From contig CM057061.1 in the NCBI GenBank assembly GCA_029945375.1, positions 744,001 through 808,000 of the forward strand: a DNA stretch of 64,000 nucleotides, given 5' to 3'. Made by a program: the position numbers and the translations under genes. This document shows positions 36,620 to 47,620 of the stretch, one piece after another; within the stretch, counting starts at the first letter, position 1; every line of letters begins with the position of its first letter. The notes under the pieces are model-generated. The model ran no database searches, had not been told where the DNA came from, and saw nothing but the letters and a program-made list of their open reading frames with translations. This DNA comes from Agaricus subrufescens (Eukaryota; Basidiomycota; Agaricomycetes; Agaricales; Agaricaceae).

Positions 36620-39221
36620 ATGTTCAACGCACCCAGGGCTGGGCAGCGGTACCTGGCTTCATCCACCAACGGCTTTGGTGGCAGCGTTGGCAATGAGAAT
36701 CCTCTTGCCAATTCCGTGTACGACGATGGCCTCGATCCATGGAGTTCTGCCCCCAGTCCTGTGCCAACACCTGCACCAGAGCAGACATCCTCGTCTTCCA
36801 CATTTTCGTCTGTGATTGGTGAGATACGACTTATTCCATTGTAGTGGATTAGAAACTGAATCCTATGTTGCAGCTGGCGCCACTGTTCCTGCGATTTATC
36901 ACCGTGCCTTTGCCGCAGTGGACCCCAGTGGGCTGGGAGACACCTCAGTCAATTCGCTGTCGCGCGTATTGGCTGCTTCGGGTTTGCCTGCAAGTACTGT
37001 TGACAAAGTGTGTCTGGTGACTCTCCAAGCATATAGTAGACTGATGCGACTTTCTTTCTTTTCCGTACTCAGATTGTGAACTTGGTCAGTTCTCGTCCTC
37101 GTGTTTCGAAGCTCGAGTTCTTTGTTGCACTCGCCCTGGTTGCACTGGCACAAACGAACAGAGGTAAGAAGGAAAAATTACTTCATGTATGTTAATTTTT
37201 GGTTTTTTCTGACATTTGGCATTTGTTGTAGATGTAAGCATTGAACAAGTCGCCGCTCTATCATCAGAAGATGCACTCCCCGAACCGACACTCGATTTGG
37301 ATCGAATACAAGTCTCGAATTCAACATTCACTGCACCAACAATACCATATAGACAGAATACAGTTGATCCATGGAACCCGGCTCCAAGATATGGTCCTCC
37401 TCAAAACCCTTCCTCGGCTCTAGGTGTTGGTACAAGTGGAGGCTTGACAGGTGGATTGATGAATGGTGCTCAGTCTTCCCTTTCCGGTACTGGCTTACCG
37501 CCGGAGTGGTGGAAACGACTGGAAAATGTCAAAGTCACAATCTTAGGTCAACAAGGGTTTATTCTGAACCGATACACAGTTTACGAGATTATGACTGAGG
37601 TACGCATATCGTAAGTGTCAGTACGGGAGAGGGTGTATTGATGGTTTTTCAGAATGGTGTTACTGTTACAAGGCGTTATTCTGAATTTGTCTATCTCTGG
37701 GATGTACTTCTTCGAAGGTATCCTTTCCGCTTGTTCCCCGCATTACCACCAAAGAGAGTCGGACGTGAGGTTACTTTAATGTCTTCGATGAAATTTATCG
37801 TGTTGATCCAATGACTACAGCGGATGAGCATTTCCTGGAACAGCGAAGGTATGATATCATTCACTTGGCTTGAGTGAGTTAACGCTGAACATTGTCGGTA
37901 GGCGAGGATTACAACGTGCTCTCACCTTCGTGATGTAAGCTTAACCGAAGACTTCGTCTGTCATTCTCCTGATTTCCTATCTAGTAACCACCCCGTCCTT
38001 AAAGAAGATGCAGTCCTGACAATATTTTTAACTGTACCATCATTCGAGACGTGGCGGAAGCAGACTTCGATCTCTCTCGATGAAGAATCGTTATCAAGGC
38101 GGGTCGATCGTGTAGAAGAGATGTCCATACCCAGCGATTTTGAAGAAAAATTGACGTGCGTTGTATGTTTCTGACTCCGCCCACTGCATTTGACGCATTC
38201 TTATGCAGCGTCATCCGAACAAGACTGGGCCCGTTGATAGAACAGTGGCAAAGGATATGCATTCTCGCTGAGCGGATTATGAAAAGGCAGGAAGCTGTAG
38301 CGGTACGATCACCACTAGCCTTCAAACGGAGATACCTGCCTACTCATTTCACGTTGCCTCTTTCTTCCTCGGTTACTTCTACTTCTTCTCTTCCTGGTTC
38401 GTCATCACCCATCATGTCCCCTTCTTTGAACCATTCTTTCCTCGGACTTCGTTTGCCTACCGTGGAAGAGCAGAGTGACCTTTCTCGGCTCACAAATACG
38501 CTAAGAGTGGTCACTGAGATCAATGAACATTGCTGGAGAGGCGACGAATGCGAACTTTCCAATGGAATAAGGCAGGGACTGGATCAATTAGCTGTACATA
38601 CGCAGCGGCATTCTGATCTGGAGGAGAGTCGAGTATGTCTGTAAACTTCGTGTGCGAAATCCCTCACTAATTTCTAGTAGACGAGGACTCGACTAAATAC
38701 AACCTTGGAGTCTCTGAAAGTCAGTGTGTAGTTATTCGTGTTTCTCGATATCCTAGCTCACGCCAAATTGCAGACTCAACGCGACCTCTATCTCGCCACC
38801 AGGGATTTGCTCGTTCGTCATGAGCGTTTATCAGTAGACCAGGTGGACCGGTTGAAAAAACGTGTTGACACTAACAGCGTCAAGCTTGATGGGATTCGCA
38901 CAACAGCAAAAGAAGGCTGGCAGGAAGAGGCCGACAAACTGACAGCTATGATCGAGAAAGATCAGGGGACGATTGCTGCTCAACTAAGCAGAAGAGTTTT
39001 CATTCGCGTTTGGTAGGTGTACTACTTGTCCTTTATTGCGGGTATACTGACACTACAATAGCCTGTGGAATGAGCTGCGAATCATATTGCACAATCGGGA
39101 GAACACCCTATTGACTCTAGCTGTGAAAGCTTTTGCACGCGATGAGCAAGATCATGCGGAATGGGTGCTGAAGAACTGGACATCACTTGGAGAGTCTATT
39201 GAAAACATGCCCTATGAATAA
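36620..39221 (+). CDS. MVP1: Sorting nexin MVP1 (SNX8 type)
   Basis: PX-BAR protein of endosome-to-Golgi recycling. Starts MFNAPRAGQRYLASS with a low-complexity stretch, then an EH-like helical region (AIYHRAFAAVDPSG to LEFFVALALVALAQ). A PX domain begins after PPEWWKRLENVKVTI and includes RRYSEFVYLWDVLLRRYPFR and FPALPPKR, which bind PtdIns3P. A helical BAR-like C terminus ends ENMPYE at 39221. Numerous small introns; the exon containing VTVTRRYSEF starts near 37653. VPS5 at the window end is another PX-BAR nexin, but the two are not adjacent. Confidence 0.88.
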
Positions 39222-39539
39222 ACGCCGGAATCAGCCCACGGACCCATTATATATTTATATGAGCCACGGACCCATTGTGGTTATTTACTGAGCCCTCTAT
39301 CCTTTTCTCCTTGTTTTTGACGACCTGTTGTTTCAAATCCGATACATAGTACTGGCTTTCGTTGCATGACCTGCATTATGAATAATTACGTCGATCTTGG
39401 TATCTTGTTCATTAGTACTACCTTTCTATATCTTGACTATTTTAAATGGCTGCTCTCCCCTCGACCCTCGCTGGTTCGCTTGCTTTCGCCCGGCTGCTTC
39501 CCTTTATCTTTAGCAGATGTTTTCCCTGTCCTTTACCAG
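39222..39539. other. MVP1 3' flank
   Basis: Non-coding. Just after the stop, CACGGACCCATT occurs twice 29 bp apart (about 39238 and 39267). Nothing else recognised. Confidence 0.5.
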
Positions 39540-40065
39540 GGGGATGGCAACGGAGAAATCCGAACCGTGCCTCCTCGATGACAAGTGTCCGGAGTCCTCA
39601 TAGGGACTCAACCGAATTTGGTTAATCTGCGGATGACTAGATTGGGGTTCTGTCCTCTACAAACCGTATAAAAGCAAAACGCTGCCTTTTGCTTGAGCGA
39701 TTAAGAGTGGGTACAACTTCATGTACTGGCGTAATCCACAGCCTACTCTCCAGACGCACCAGGCCTTGTTTCCAAACTCCCTAAAAAGATAAACAAGTTC
39801 TTGAGAACTAGAAAGACTTAGATTTGCAGAGGAATGGAATGCTAATAACCTGCCAAGGATAGAACATGTTGAAAGGTTGAAGAATGAGAAGAAGCAAGCA
39901 ATGCAGACCAAAGCAACGTCTAAACGATTCCGAAAATGAGGAGTATAGATAGATTTGACTGCACTCATGTAATCTAATCATACGTAAATTAACCAAACCT
40001 ATAATTTGGTTAAGTCCCTATGAGGACGACTGTCAAAGGTTTCGGATTCCTCCGGTGCCATCCCC
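39540..40065. mobile_element. Inverted-repeat DNA element, about 526 bp
   Basis: Outer arms GGGGATGGCA(A/C)CGGAG with AATCCGAA, and inner arms GTCCTCATAGGGACT plus YAACC (39594 and ending 40027), face each other and together form inverted repeats of about 65 bp. A foldback or MITE-like non-autonomous element is likely. Target duplication is not clear, so the limits are approximate. No transposase frame. Confidence 0.6.
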
Positions 40066-40778
40066 ATCCTCTACGTACAGCGAAGCGTGATTTTCGCAGA
40101 TTTTATCAGCGCATCTGATTCGATCCCTGGTCACATTAATGCCACTTTGTACCGGTGCCACTCTCAAACCAATATCCTTGCTACGCGATACAGTCCCGAT
40201 GACGAAGGCTATGTCTAGCGTGCTTCTATTAGCCTAGCCACTCTTCGGTCACCGGCTCAAACTACGTAGTTTGCAGAGATAACCTATCACCTCGTGCTCT
40301 CGGGGTTTTTTCCCTTCTCGACAAGCACAGCGCAACAGACTGCTCATAAAGTGTCGATTCGCATTGCGCAGCATTCTGATTCCGAGAAATTCACAGGAAG
40401 TTTCTTGTTGCCTGTCGCCACAAATCTAAATCCGGGTTACCACCTTAGAATTCGCATTGGCTTGGGATGGTTGTGGAAAATATTGGTCCTCTACTTTGCA
40501 ATTGGCAGAGAGAAGGGTTGGAATCAGACACTGCCGAGAGTCATTTTTGGATAAATTTCCTCATGGCCGAACCCAACTCCCGAGAGTGTGGCCCTTCGTC
40601 CACAGAAGCCTGGGCTATTGAACCTAGTTCCAACTTTGGCCTTTTTACCCTATGGACTGAAAAGCAATAATAATACAGCTAGAAAACAGTATAAGACAGA
40701 GCCACAACGACTGCTGAACAGTCACAAGTAATACAGGGGAAAAGCGCAGGAGTCAAGTTTTTAATGGAATTTTGAAGA
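40066..40778. other. Gene-free stretch before B1
   Basis: No gene recognised to about 40540. From about 40540 the sequence matches 46610-46850 (3' flank of B2), including GAGAGTGTGGCCC and CTTTGGCCTTTTTACCCTA. Confidence 0.55.
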
Positions 40779-41640
40779 TCAGTGATGACTTTCATCGTCA
40801 TCCGAATTGTCTCTCTCATCGATACACCAGTCACATCTATCAGGCCGAGATACAGAGTGGACATTGAGGTTCGAGGAGGGAACCGGAGATGAGTAAGTCG
40901 GGGAATGTGGCATCAGAAATGGTGTATGCTGGAACGGTCTATGCCTGTTGGCCGTGTAAGCGGACAGGTTGTTATCAACCCGCTCACGTTTGCAGGGGTG
41001 GAGATATCCTGTGCGAGGGTGTATGTACACGGCTGGGGAAGTGTGCCGGTGAATGCGTCCCTGGGAGGTGCGAGGAAACCTCAGCTCTACGATACACAAT
41101 CTATATAGTAATACGAGAGTCTTACCTCGGCGGCTTCGAATTGCCTAGGGCCAGGAGTGATAGAGGTGCGAGCCTGGAGGCCGTTCAAGTTATCCATCGG
41201 ATTACTTAAGGCAGACAATAGGCTAGCCGAGGGAGGACATGTTTCCAAATGCGGGGAAGAAAAAGTGGCAGGTGGGGCCGCTTGAACATGATGGTCTTGT
41301 GGGGCGGAACTAGAATGGCCCTGCGCAATCGATGATGCCTCTAACGAGCTAGAGGACAAATCGGCGCGAGACAGACGAGATTTTGGACGGGCCGATATAG
41401 GACTCGCAAGAGGCTGAGGGTAATTATGCATGGTGGGGTTACCACCACTGAAGACAAATTGACAATTGTTGATCTGTCCGTTGAACGTGATGGGAGTGTG
41501 TGGAAGACTCATAGCGAGAGGATAGGAGATAGTGCGTGTAAAAAGTTGAATAACACTCTGGGCTGTTCCCGAAGATAGAGGGAACAAAGGCACGGGTGAA
41601 GAAAGGGACGAGAGAAGATGAGAAAAATAGCAGCTGGTGG
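40540..41640. repeat. Duplicated block B, copy 1
   Basis: Closely similar to 46610-47620 over the whole of gene B and its 3' flank. Beyond the 5' side of gene B the two copies diverge abruptly. Part of the larger tandem duplication whose breakpoint is at about 46603. Confidence 0.85.
40779..41512 (-). CDS. Gene B copy 1, unknown protein
   Basis: Two exons, 41512-41126 and 41060-40779, 222 residues. The start MSLPHTPITF is chosen because its counterpart is the first in-frame methionine in copy 2. The intron uses GTAAGA and an acceptor (CCCAG) whose use restores the same frame in both copies. N terminus: FNGQINNCQFVFSGGNPTMH, reminiscent of short N-terminal motifs in other mushroom proteins, but no family is assigned. 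Middle: Ser/Pro/His-rich. C terminus: RPDRCDWCIDERDNSDDDES, a CxxC-containing acidic tail. Conservation of frame and splice sites between copies is the main support. Confidence 0.55.
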
Positions 41641-42408
41641 GCCTTTTATCATGGGGGAATTGTCATGGTACAACAGTGACCAGAGTGGAGGCGTATCTAA
41701 GATTTGTAGATGGTGGTCCTGCTACAATGTTGTATACCTATATGGTTCGTAAATTCGTGTCAACACTGAGTTGCCAGACCCTGAACTAAAATTAGTCCAT
41801 GTAGGGTCCTCCTAGATTCCATACGGGGATATCCCCGACCTATTTTCCATTCTCACGGTGTTTTGCCCACCACGTACTAGACCAGTACTAGACCAACCGC
41901 ACGTGCAGTAAATGAACAGTGAATAATGAACTCACCCGAACTGGCCCAGCTGGGCAGTGGGCACCCGGTACAGTGGTTCGGAGCCTGGAAAATCCGCCTA
42001 TCACTATATGGTTGCGTGATGTAAGCCGTTCATCTAAGCTATTGTGACATTTATATTGTAAAATGTATAGAGAAATCGGTATCGTTAACTTCCAAAGGAT
42101 CTTCCTGGGCCTCAGAAAGTGAAAAGACATCTAGCATAATGCTAGGGAGATCTTCCAATGACAGGGAAGTGGAAATATGAACACAGTCTACTGCAGCAAT
42201 GACGCCAACCACGGAATGACGTTTCAGAGTCATCGGGAAGCCGAAGCCAATCATGAACTCTGACTTTTCACCGAGCTGTCGGTACCATCTCCCATGAACG
42301 ATAACAGCAGGTGAAACCTCTGGTAGTGAGGTATTATTTGTCTGATCATTCTCTTGAACAGCATTGTCCATAAATCGAGCGCTGAAACAATAGAAACGTT
42401 CCCTTCAT
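41513..42408. other. Region between B1 and the inverted-repeat element
   Basis: Mostly unassigned. A 106-codon minus-strand frame at 42051-42371 (VHGRWYRQLGEKSEFMIGFG, VVGVIAAVDCVHISTS) looks protein-like and might be an exon or remnant of a disrupted gene, but it is not recognised. A perfect palindrome GGGGATATCCCC lies near 41826. Confidence 0.35.
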
Positions 42409-43017
42409 AGCAAGCCATTGATGGCTGGCTGCTGGCAATCACTGGCTAACAGCTTGGTGAGAAAATGGACATAAATGGCAAATGGCTGACTGACCGTGAC
42501 TACCCGTGACAAAATTGAGATATATATAGTAACCGTAGTGATCGATACAACGTTAGACATCAATACACTGGGCCGGTGTCACAATAAGGCAGGTGCCTTA
42601 TTGTAACATTATTGATTTTTCTGTGACTTTTCGTGACAAAAGTCACGAATTTTTCAATATTTACTCAATAAGACACGTGGCTTATTGTGACACCGGCCCA
42701 GTGAATAATAATATCACATTATATCATTACAATCATGTGATTTGCAATATTCAACTTTTGATGAGGGCTTGAATCGTGCATACGAAGTTTGATCACTCTA
42801 GAAACCTCACTAAAAACAACTATAAATGAAGGTCTATAGCAGAATATGTAATTTGGATGAAAGGTGTGTTTTGTGTAGTCGTACAGCGGGTTGTTGTCCT
42901 TGACATCCTCAATAGCGGAGCCAGCGGCCAAATTGATCGCTACTAGTCAGCATTTAGCCAAAGCTATTAGCCAATTGGCTACATCACTGGCTGACGTTGG
43001 CCTATCACTGGCTTGCT
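42409..43017. mobile_element. Possible inverted-repeat element containing a nested MITE
   Basis: Left AGCAAGCCATTGATGGC and right (reverse complement) AGCAAGCCAGTGATAGGC form imperfect terminal repeats. Near both ends the motif CACTGGCT/AGCCAgTG recurs, as in subterminal repeats of DNA transposons. No target duplication could be read and no transposase frame is present. The 138-bp element at 42566-42703 lies inside it. Confidence 0.4.
42566..42703. mobile_element. 138-bp foldback MITE, CACTG ends
   Basis: Terminal inverted repeats CACTGGGCCGGTGTCACAAT (exact, 23 bp, ending AAG), followed by related CTTATTG segments. The centre is itself palindromic (GTGACTTTTCGTGACAAAAG). AATA flanks both sides (42562-42565 and 42704-42707), which may be a target duplication but lies in AT-rich sequence. 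The CACTG start suggests a CACTA-like origin. Confidence 0.7.
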
Positions 43018-43079
43018 TATCCTTGCTTCATAGAATGAGGCCGTGGCTACCATTTAATTAGTACTCTCCCGGTTACTAG

Positions 43080-43385
43080 ATATGATACTAGCTTACCTTA
43101 CTCTCCACCCAGAAATAGCGGTGTACTTGGTGGATAATAGCCTCCATTGTATTGACTGATGTCAGAGACCGCACTGGGGAACCCCAGCCCGTTCTTCTTC
43201 CATCGAGTTGACATGGATGGATAAAATCTCCATTGTCAGGAGCTAGAATCGATTGAGTATTTTGTACTCAGCAAGAAGCTAAACACTTACCGGTAAGACC
43301 TCCGCCAGCTCGTTAGTACGCATTGAACTCCACCACAGAAGTGGGTCCAAATCTCCATCGTAAGGTGAGTTAATTCATAGTCTAA
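43080..43385 (-). pseudogene. Unidentified coding-like remnant
   Basis: Minus-strand segments read PYDGDLDPLLWWSSMRTNE and, after a possible intron with GTAAGT, DNGDFIHPCQLDGRRTGWGS then TMEAIIHQVHRYFWVESK. They are rich in Trp and hydrophobic residues like real coding exons. A consistent splice phase was not found, and no start, stop or family could be established. Could be a relic of a gene disrupted by the nearby elements. Confidence 0.3.
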
Positions 43386-44365
43386 AGCCATCACATGAGT
43401 GCTTGTGCTTCATTTGCTGCGTGTTACCGTGTCACTGACGTGTACCGGTCTTGATCGATTGGATTATAATTGAAAATGAACCTTCAATCGCAATGATGCA
43501 GTACCAGTAACCCTCAGCCCCAAGACCCTGCCTAGTACAGCCTTTCTATTGGCTGCCCGGTATCCAGTACTTGCCTAGCCCAGTGTCAATATGGCAAAAT
43601 TACATCTATCAGAGATCTTTTCTAAAATTTTGTTTGGCCGTGTCAATCGCTCCCGAGATACAGCCCTTATGAAATCGGGTTCCCCACTTGAATATTCTAA
43701 TCACCTCATGTGGCGCAGAAAATATATTTAGACGCATTGAGTGGCTTTCATGCTGTTGCACTGCGAGTCTTGTCTTATTTTTGGCAAACAAGGAACAAGT
43801 CGGGGGTGAGTCCATGAGTCTGCTCATGACTTTATGGTACGAGATACATTGATCATCGTGCATCTCCTACTTCACTGAATTCATTCTTGTTCTTTAATTC
43901 CCACCAGACTGAACTCCATAAAACTGTTGAGGAAGTAGTTGTGGAAGTCGAGGACTTCTGCACAGGTAAGAGGACAGGGACACGCTTGAGGCGACCTGAC
44001 CGCTTTCCCTGCTACGACCTCTGGGGGTTCTCATCAGGGAACTCCCACTTCCCAACCTAAGTGCAGTAAATTCTTGAAGAACCTATCCAGCCACACACGA
44101 GAGGAACGTACACTGCTCTCAGGTACTTGATCCCGCCAACGTCTGTTATAGATTTCTATTGTCCTCGCCCGACGCGATGCTAGAAGTGACAACGTGATTG
44201 CATCTCAAAAGGGTTTTCATTGAATTCTTAAGGCATCATATACACAATACTCATAACACATCCCGGCTAACCGAGGATATAATAATGAAAAGATATGAAT
44301 TGATCAGCATCTATCAACAAAAATCATAATGTGAACGGTATCAGTGTGCTACGCATGCAACATCA
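43386..44365. other. Gene-free stretch
   Basis: No gene, repeat or RNA recognised. A short minus-strand frame at 43609-43863 has no family features. Confidence 0.45.
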
Positions 44366-45370
44366 AGCGCCAGCATAGAGGCCAAGCCAAAATACTACAT
44401 TACCCATCGACTTATTCCGCTTGAGGATTGGGTATCAACTGAGCACGATCAATGGTACCTGTATAAGCCATGGTGAAAATACTGAGAACGAGACAAAACA
44501 ACGATATCGTTAAGTAAACAATTGCAACATACCTGTGGAACGACTGCAGACTGTGACGTAAGCTAGACTAGTTGCAAATGTAAACCTCTAACCTGATCTT
44601 CTTTGTGACGATGACCATCACGAGTTCCTGCGCACAGGCACTGAAAAGGAATGCGATGAGCATGGTGATGGTCTTGGAGAGTCCGCAGTTATAGATCAGT
44701 GGCGTAAGAGGAATCCACATGTTTATTCCATTTCTTCGAAAACTCGTATATCACTTCAGGCTAGGGACATAGATGTACTGGAGAAATTTGGCATATTTAG
44801 TCACAAACTCCGGAAGACAGTATCAAAGCTCACCCAATCTTTGTAGAACTGTCTATCAGCAAAGCTTTGAAAAGTACATTAGCCAACGAGTCATACTTGA
44901 GGATTATACTACCCTCTACAATAATTCTGCAAATTTATTACAAATACATTCTACGAGCTTAATGACTGGTAAATTGTCTACTACATCTCATGAAGAGTCG
45001 ACGTACCAAAGATGAATTAGAAGAGCAGTATATAAGCGGTCATAAAGGGGAAGGCGAGATCAAGTAGTGATTTGGAAAACATTGCTCTGGGGTTGGTATG
45101 AAGAATAAGATAAAGGTCTCTTTGGCGGTATATAGCAAAGCAACTGTACCGAAGGTTGCTACCTAGTGGTATATCGCGTCAATATAATCCTCGGGAAGTA
45201 TGACCGGCTGCTGTTTTCTCAAAGCCACAGAGGGGTCGAATTCTGTGTCCAAGTCAGGCCTTCAATATGAACTTGGAGAGCAGGGCGTACTAGGTAGTCC
45301 TTGTATATACCTATTCATAAACAAGAGTAGGGATGAGCTGATACTCCGTGAGATTCTTCCATGAGATATT
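44366..45370 (-). pseudogene. Sterol O-acyltransferase (ARE/SOAT, MBOAT) pseudogene
   Basis: Order of motifs on the minus strand follows the C-terminal half of fungal sterol O-acyltransferases, which esterify ergosterol in the ER: YQLIPTLVYE (about 45340), TFGTVALLYTAKETFIL, SLLDLAFPFMTAYILLF, FADRQFYKDW, YIYVPSLK, LIAFLFSACAQELVMVIVTK (with Gln where the family has the catalytic His) and NKSMGNVVFWLGLYAG (about 44370). A TAA replaces a Tyr codon after AYILLF and a TGA follows YVPSLK; further breaks follow. Some intron signals (GTACGT, GTGAGC) survive. The N-terminal half is absent: similarity ends near 45370, next to the duplicated block C. Confidence 0.8.
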
Positions 45371-45782
45371 ATGTTGCTGGGTAACATGGCTTGACCTTGG
45401 ACTAAGGTATGAGCGTGAGACTTTGAACGCCGTCATGTAATGTTCACTTTGCTATATCCGGCCGCCTCTACTGTCAACTGTAAGCACAGAGCATGAAAAC
45501 TGGTCTAAAATAGGAGATAAACATCAAAGGCGAAGGATGCCGTATTCATTGCTGACGTGTACCTGGGCATACAACTATAAGATTGAAAGGGCCCTGCGCA
45601 TTGATGAAGGCATCACTCCTCATCATCCTTGTGATCTGATCCGAGGGGTACAACGAACAAATTTGATGAGACTCTTTACAGGATACAACAGCCAGCACAA
45701 CCCCACTCTAGCGGAAACTAAATAGCCAAGGGCCTGCAAATCGAACAACCGATATGATGAAGAAAATAAATAATAAGATAGA

Positions 45783-46514
45783 CACAGCGGACATTTAGCT
45801 GTCAAGTCGTCTCCCAAATTGGGATGTCAAGTAATTTGTCACCTCGCTGTCATGTGGACTGTCAAGTCATGCCCGACGTGCCGGTCGGTCACTTGTCACG
45901 CAAAGGTGATCACCATATTCCTGCTGATTGTTGAACGTGAAATAGCACCTCCCTTTTGCTGTCTTTGTTAAGATGCCTTCGTCATGCTGAGTACTATGCA
46001 CTTGTTCAAGGTGTCGCCTATACCATTTCATTGCAGAGGATGGTCGACAATCCTTTGGAAATTTTGTTTCTCCTAACACACATACTACACACATGCAAAA
46101 GGAGTATCAGCAACCTGAGCCTCATAATAGTGCACAGGTGAGCCTATAACCGTTCTGAACTTAGGATTATTTTAGTTGAGTGATACAGGAGAAAAGTTCA
46201 TGATCATATACTACCATAGGAGATTTCGAGAGTGGATATTTGAAGAAATGGAATGATAGTGATCTTGGAATTCAATCAAAATTGCCACCGAGGCAACGTG
46301 TAGTATGATATAGCACCAAATCAAAGGAGATTCAGGATGAGAAATGGAGACGGATGGGATGACGGTCGAGGCACTGCAGGACGATAGAGGAATTACACAA
46401 CAAGTGCGTGACACTGTGACATGATCGTAAGGCACCGGCCAACTTGACAATAAGGAGTCAAATCACTTGACATCCCAGGCCGGAGGCTGACTTGACAGCT
46501 AAATGTCCGCCGTG
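45783..46514. mobile_element. CACTA-like non-autonomous DNA transposon, 732 bp
   Basis: 26-bp terminal inverted repeats starting CAC(A/G)GCGGACATTTAGCT, one mismatch between ends. A 3-bp direct repeat AGA flanks the element (45780-45782 and 46515-46517), and the sister copy at about 48516 has the empty site with a single AGA. TGTCAAGT occurs three times near the left end and, inverted, three times near the right end. Ends beginning CAC, 3-bp target duplication and subterminal repeats fit the CACTA/EnSpm (CMC) superfamily. A 75-codon minus-strand frame inside is not recognised as transposase. Confidence 0.85.
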
Positions 46515-46517
46515 AGA

Positions 46518-46603
46518 TGTAAGCACCCCTCCAAATCCATCCAAAACAGTCCGATCTACACAACTCTCTCATCCAACTCCACAGGTACCTGTTCATACCC
46601 CAT
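46518..46603 (-). pseudogene. Copied 3' tail of the copper ATPase gene
   Basis: Matches 48520-48603, which contains the last codons and stop of the gene at 48555-51709 (tail ...EQVPVELDERVV then stop) and its 3' flank. Similarity breaks off after CCCCAT at about 46603, where block B copy 2 begins. Non-functional breakpoint remnant. Confidence 0.85.
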
Positions 46604-46609
46604 ACGGGA

Positions 46610-47620
46610 ATCCTTTTTGGATAAATTCCCTCATGACCGCACCCAACTCCCGAGAGTGTGGCCCCAGGCTATTGAACCTGGTTCGAACTTTGGCCTTTTT
46701 ACCCTAGGGACCGAAAGGGAATGATAATTGGTATGAATACAGCTAGAAAACAGTATAAAACAGAGCCACAACGACTGTGTTGAACAGTCGCAAGTAAAAC
46801 AACAGAGACGCGCAGGAGTCAAGTCTTTAAAGTTAGAACCTCGAAAAGCAGATCAGTGATAATCATCATCATCATCCAAATCGTCTCTCTCATCGATACA
46901 CCAGTCACATCTATCAGGCCCAGATACAGAGTGGACATTCAAATTCGAGGAGGGAACCGGAGATGAGTAAGTCGGGGAATGTGGCATCAGAAATGGTATA
47001 TGCTGGGACGATCTATACATGGTGGCCGTACAACCGGACAGGTTGTTATCGACCCGCTCATGTTCGCAGGGGTGTAGATATCCTGTGCGAGGGTGTACGC
47101 ACACGACTGGGGAAGTGTGCTGGTGAATGCGTCCCTGAGAAGAAACCTCAGCTCTACGATACACGGTGCATACAGTAATATGAGAGCTTTACCTCGGTGT
47201 CATTGGATTGCCCAGGGCCAGGAGTGATAGAGGTGCGAGCCTGGAGGCCGTTCAAGTTGTTCATCGGGCTACCTAAGGCAGACAATAGGCTAGCCAAGGG
47301 AGAACAAAGTTCTAAGTGCGGGGAAGAAAAAGTAGCAGGTGGGCCTGCTTGAGCATGATGGCCTTGTGGGGCGGAACTAGAATGGCCCTGCGCAACCGAC
47401 GATGCCTCTAGCGAGTTTAATGCAGAGGATGAATCAGCGTGAGATGAACGAGATTTCGGACGGGCCGATATAGAACTCGCAAGAGGCTGAGGGTGATTGT
47501 GCATGGTGGGGTTACCGCCACTGAAGACAAATTGACAATTGTTGATCTGTCCGTTGAACGCGATGGGAGTGTGTGGAAGATTCATAGCGAGAGGATAGGA
47601 GATGGCGTGCGTAAAATGGT
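46610..47620. repeat. Duplicated block B, copy 2
   Basis: Counterpart of 40540-41640, see there. Here the block starts directly at the junction with the copied ATPase tail. Confidence 0.85.
46853..47585 (-). CDS. Gene B copy 2, unknown protein
   Basis: Two exons, 47585-47193 and 47134-46853, 224 residues, start MNLPHTPIAF. An in-frame stop upstream with no other methionine between supports this start. Relative to copy 1 the splice junction region differs by a 7-bp indel that lies within the intron if the shared CTCAG acceptor is used, so both copies keep the same reading frame. Middle region Ser/Pro/His-rich; C terminus GPDRCDWCIDERDDLDDDDD. Function unknown. Confidence 0.55.

Larger units (their letters stand above)
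45433..46603. repeat. Duplicated block C, copy 1 (split by a transposon)
   Basis: 45433-45782 plus 46515-46603 match 48186-48603 continuously; only the inserted element between them interrupts. Shared sequence includes CACTTTGCTATATCCGGCCG and ACTCTTTACAGGATACAACA. The last part is the 3' end of the copper ATPase gene. Confidence 0.9.

Noticed and set aside
42719..42931. 70-codon minus-strand frame
   Set aside because: Falls within the inverted-repeat element and has no protein-like conservation.
45867..46094. Frame inside the CACTA-like element as a transposase
   Set aside because: 75 codons without a DDE-type motif; too short and unrecognised.
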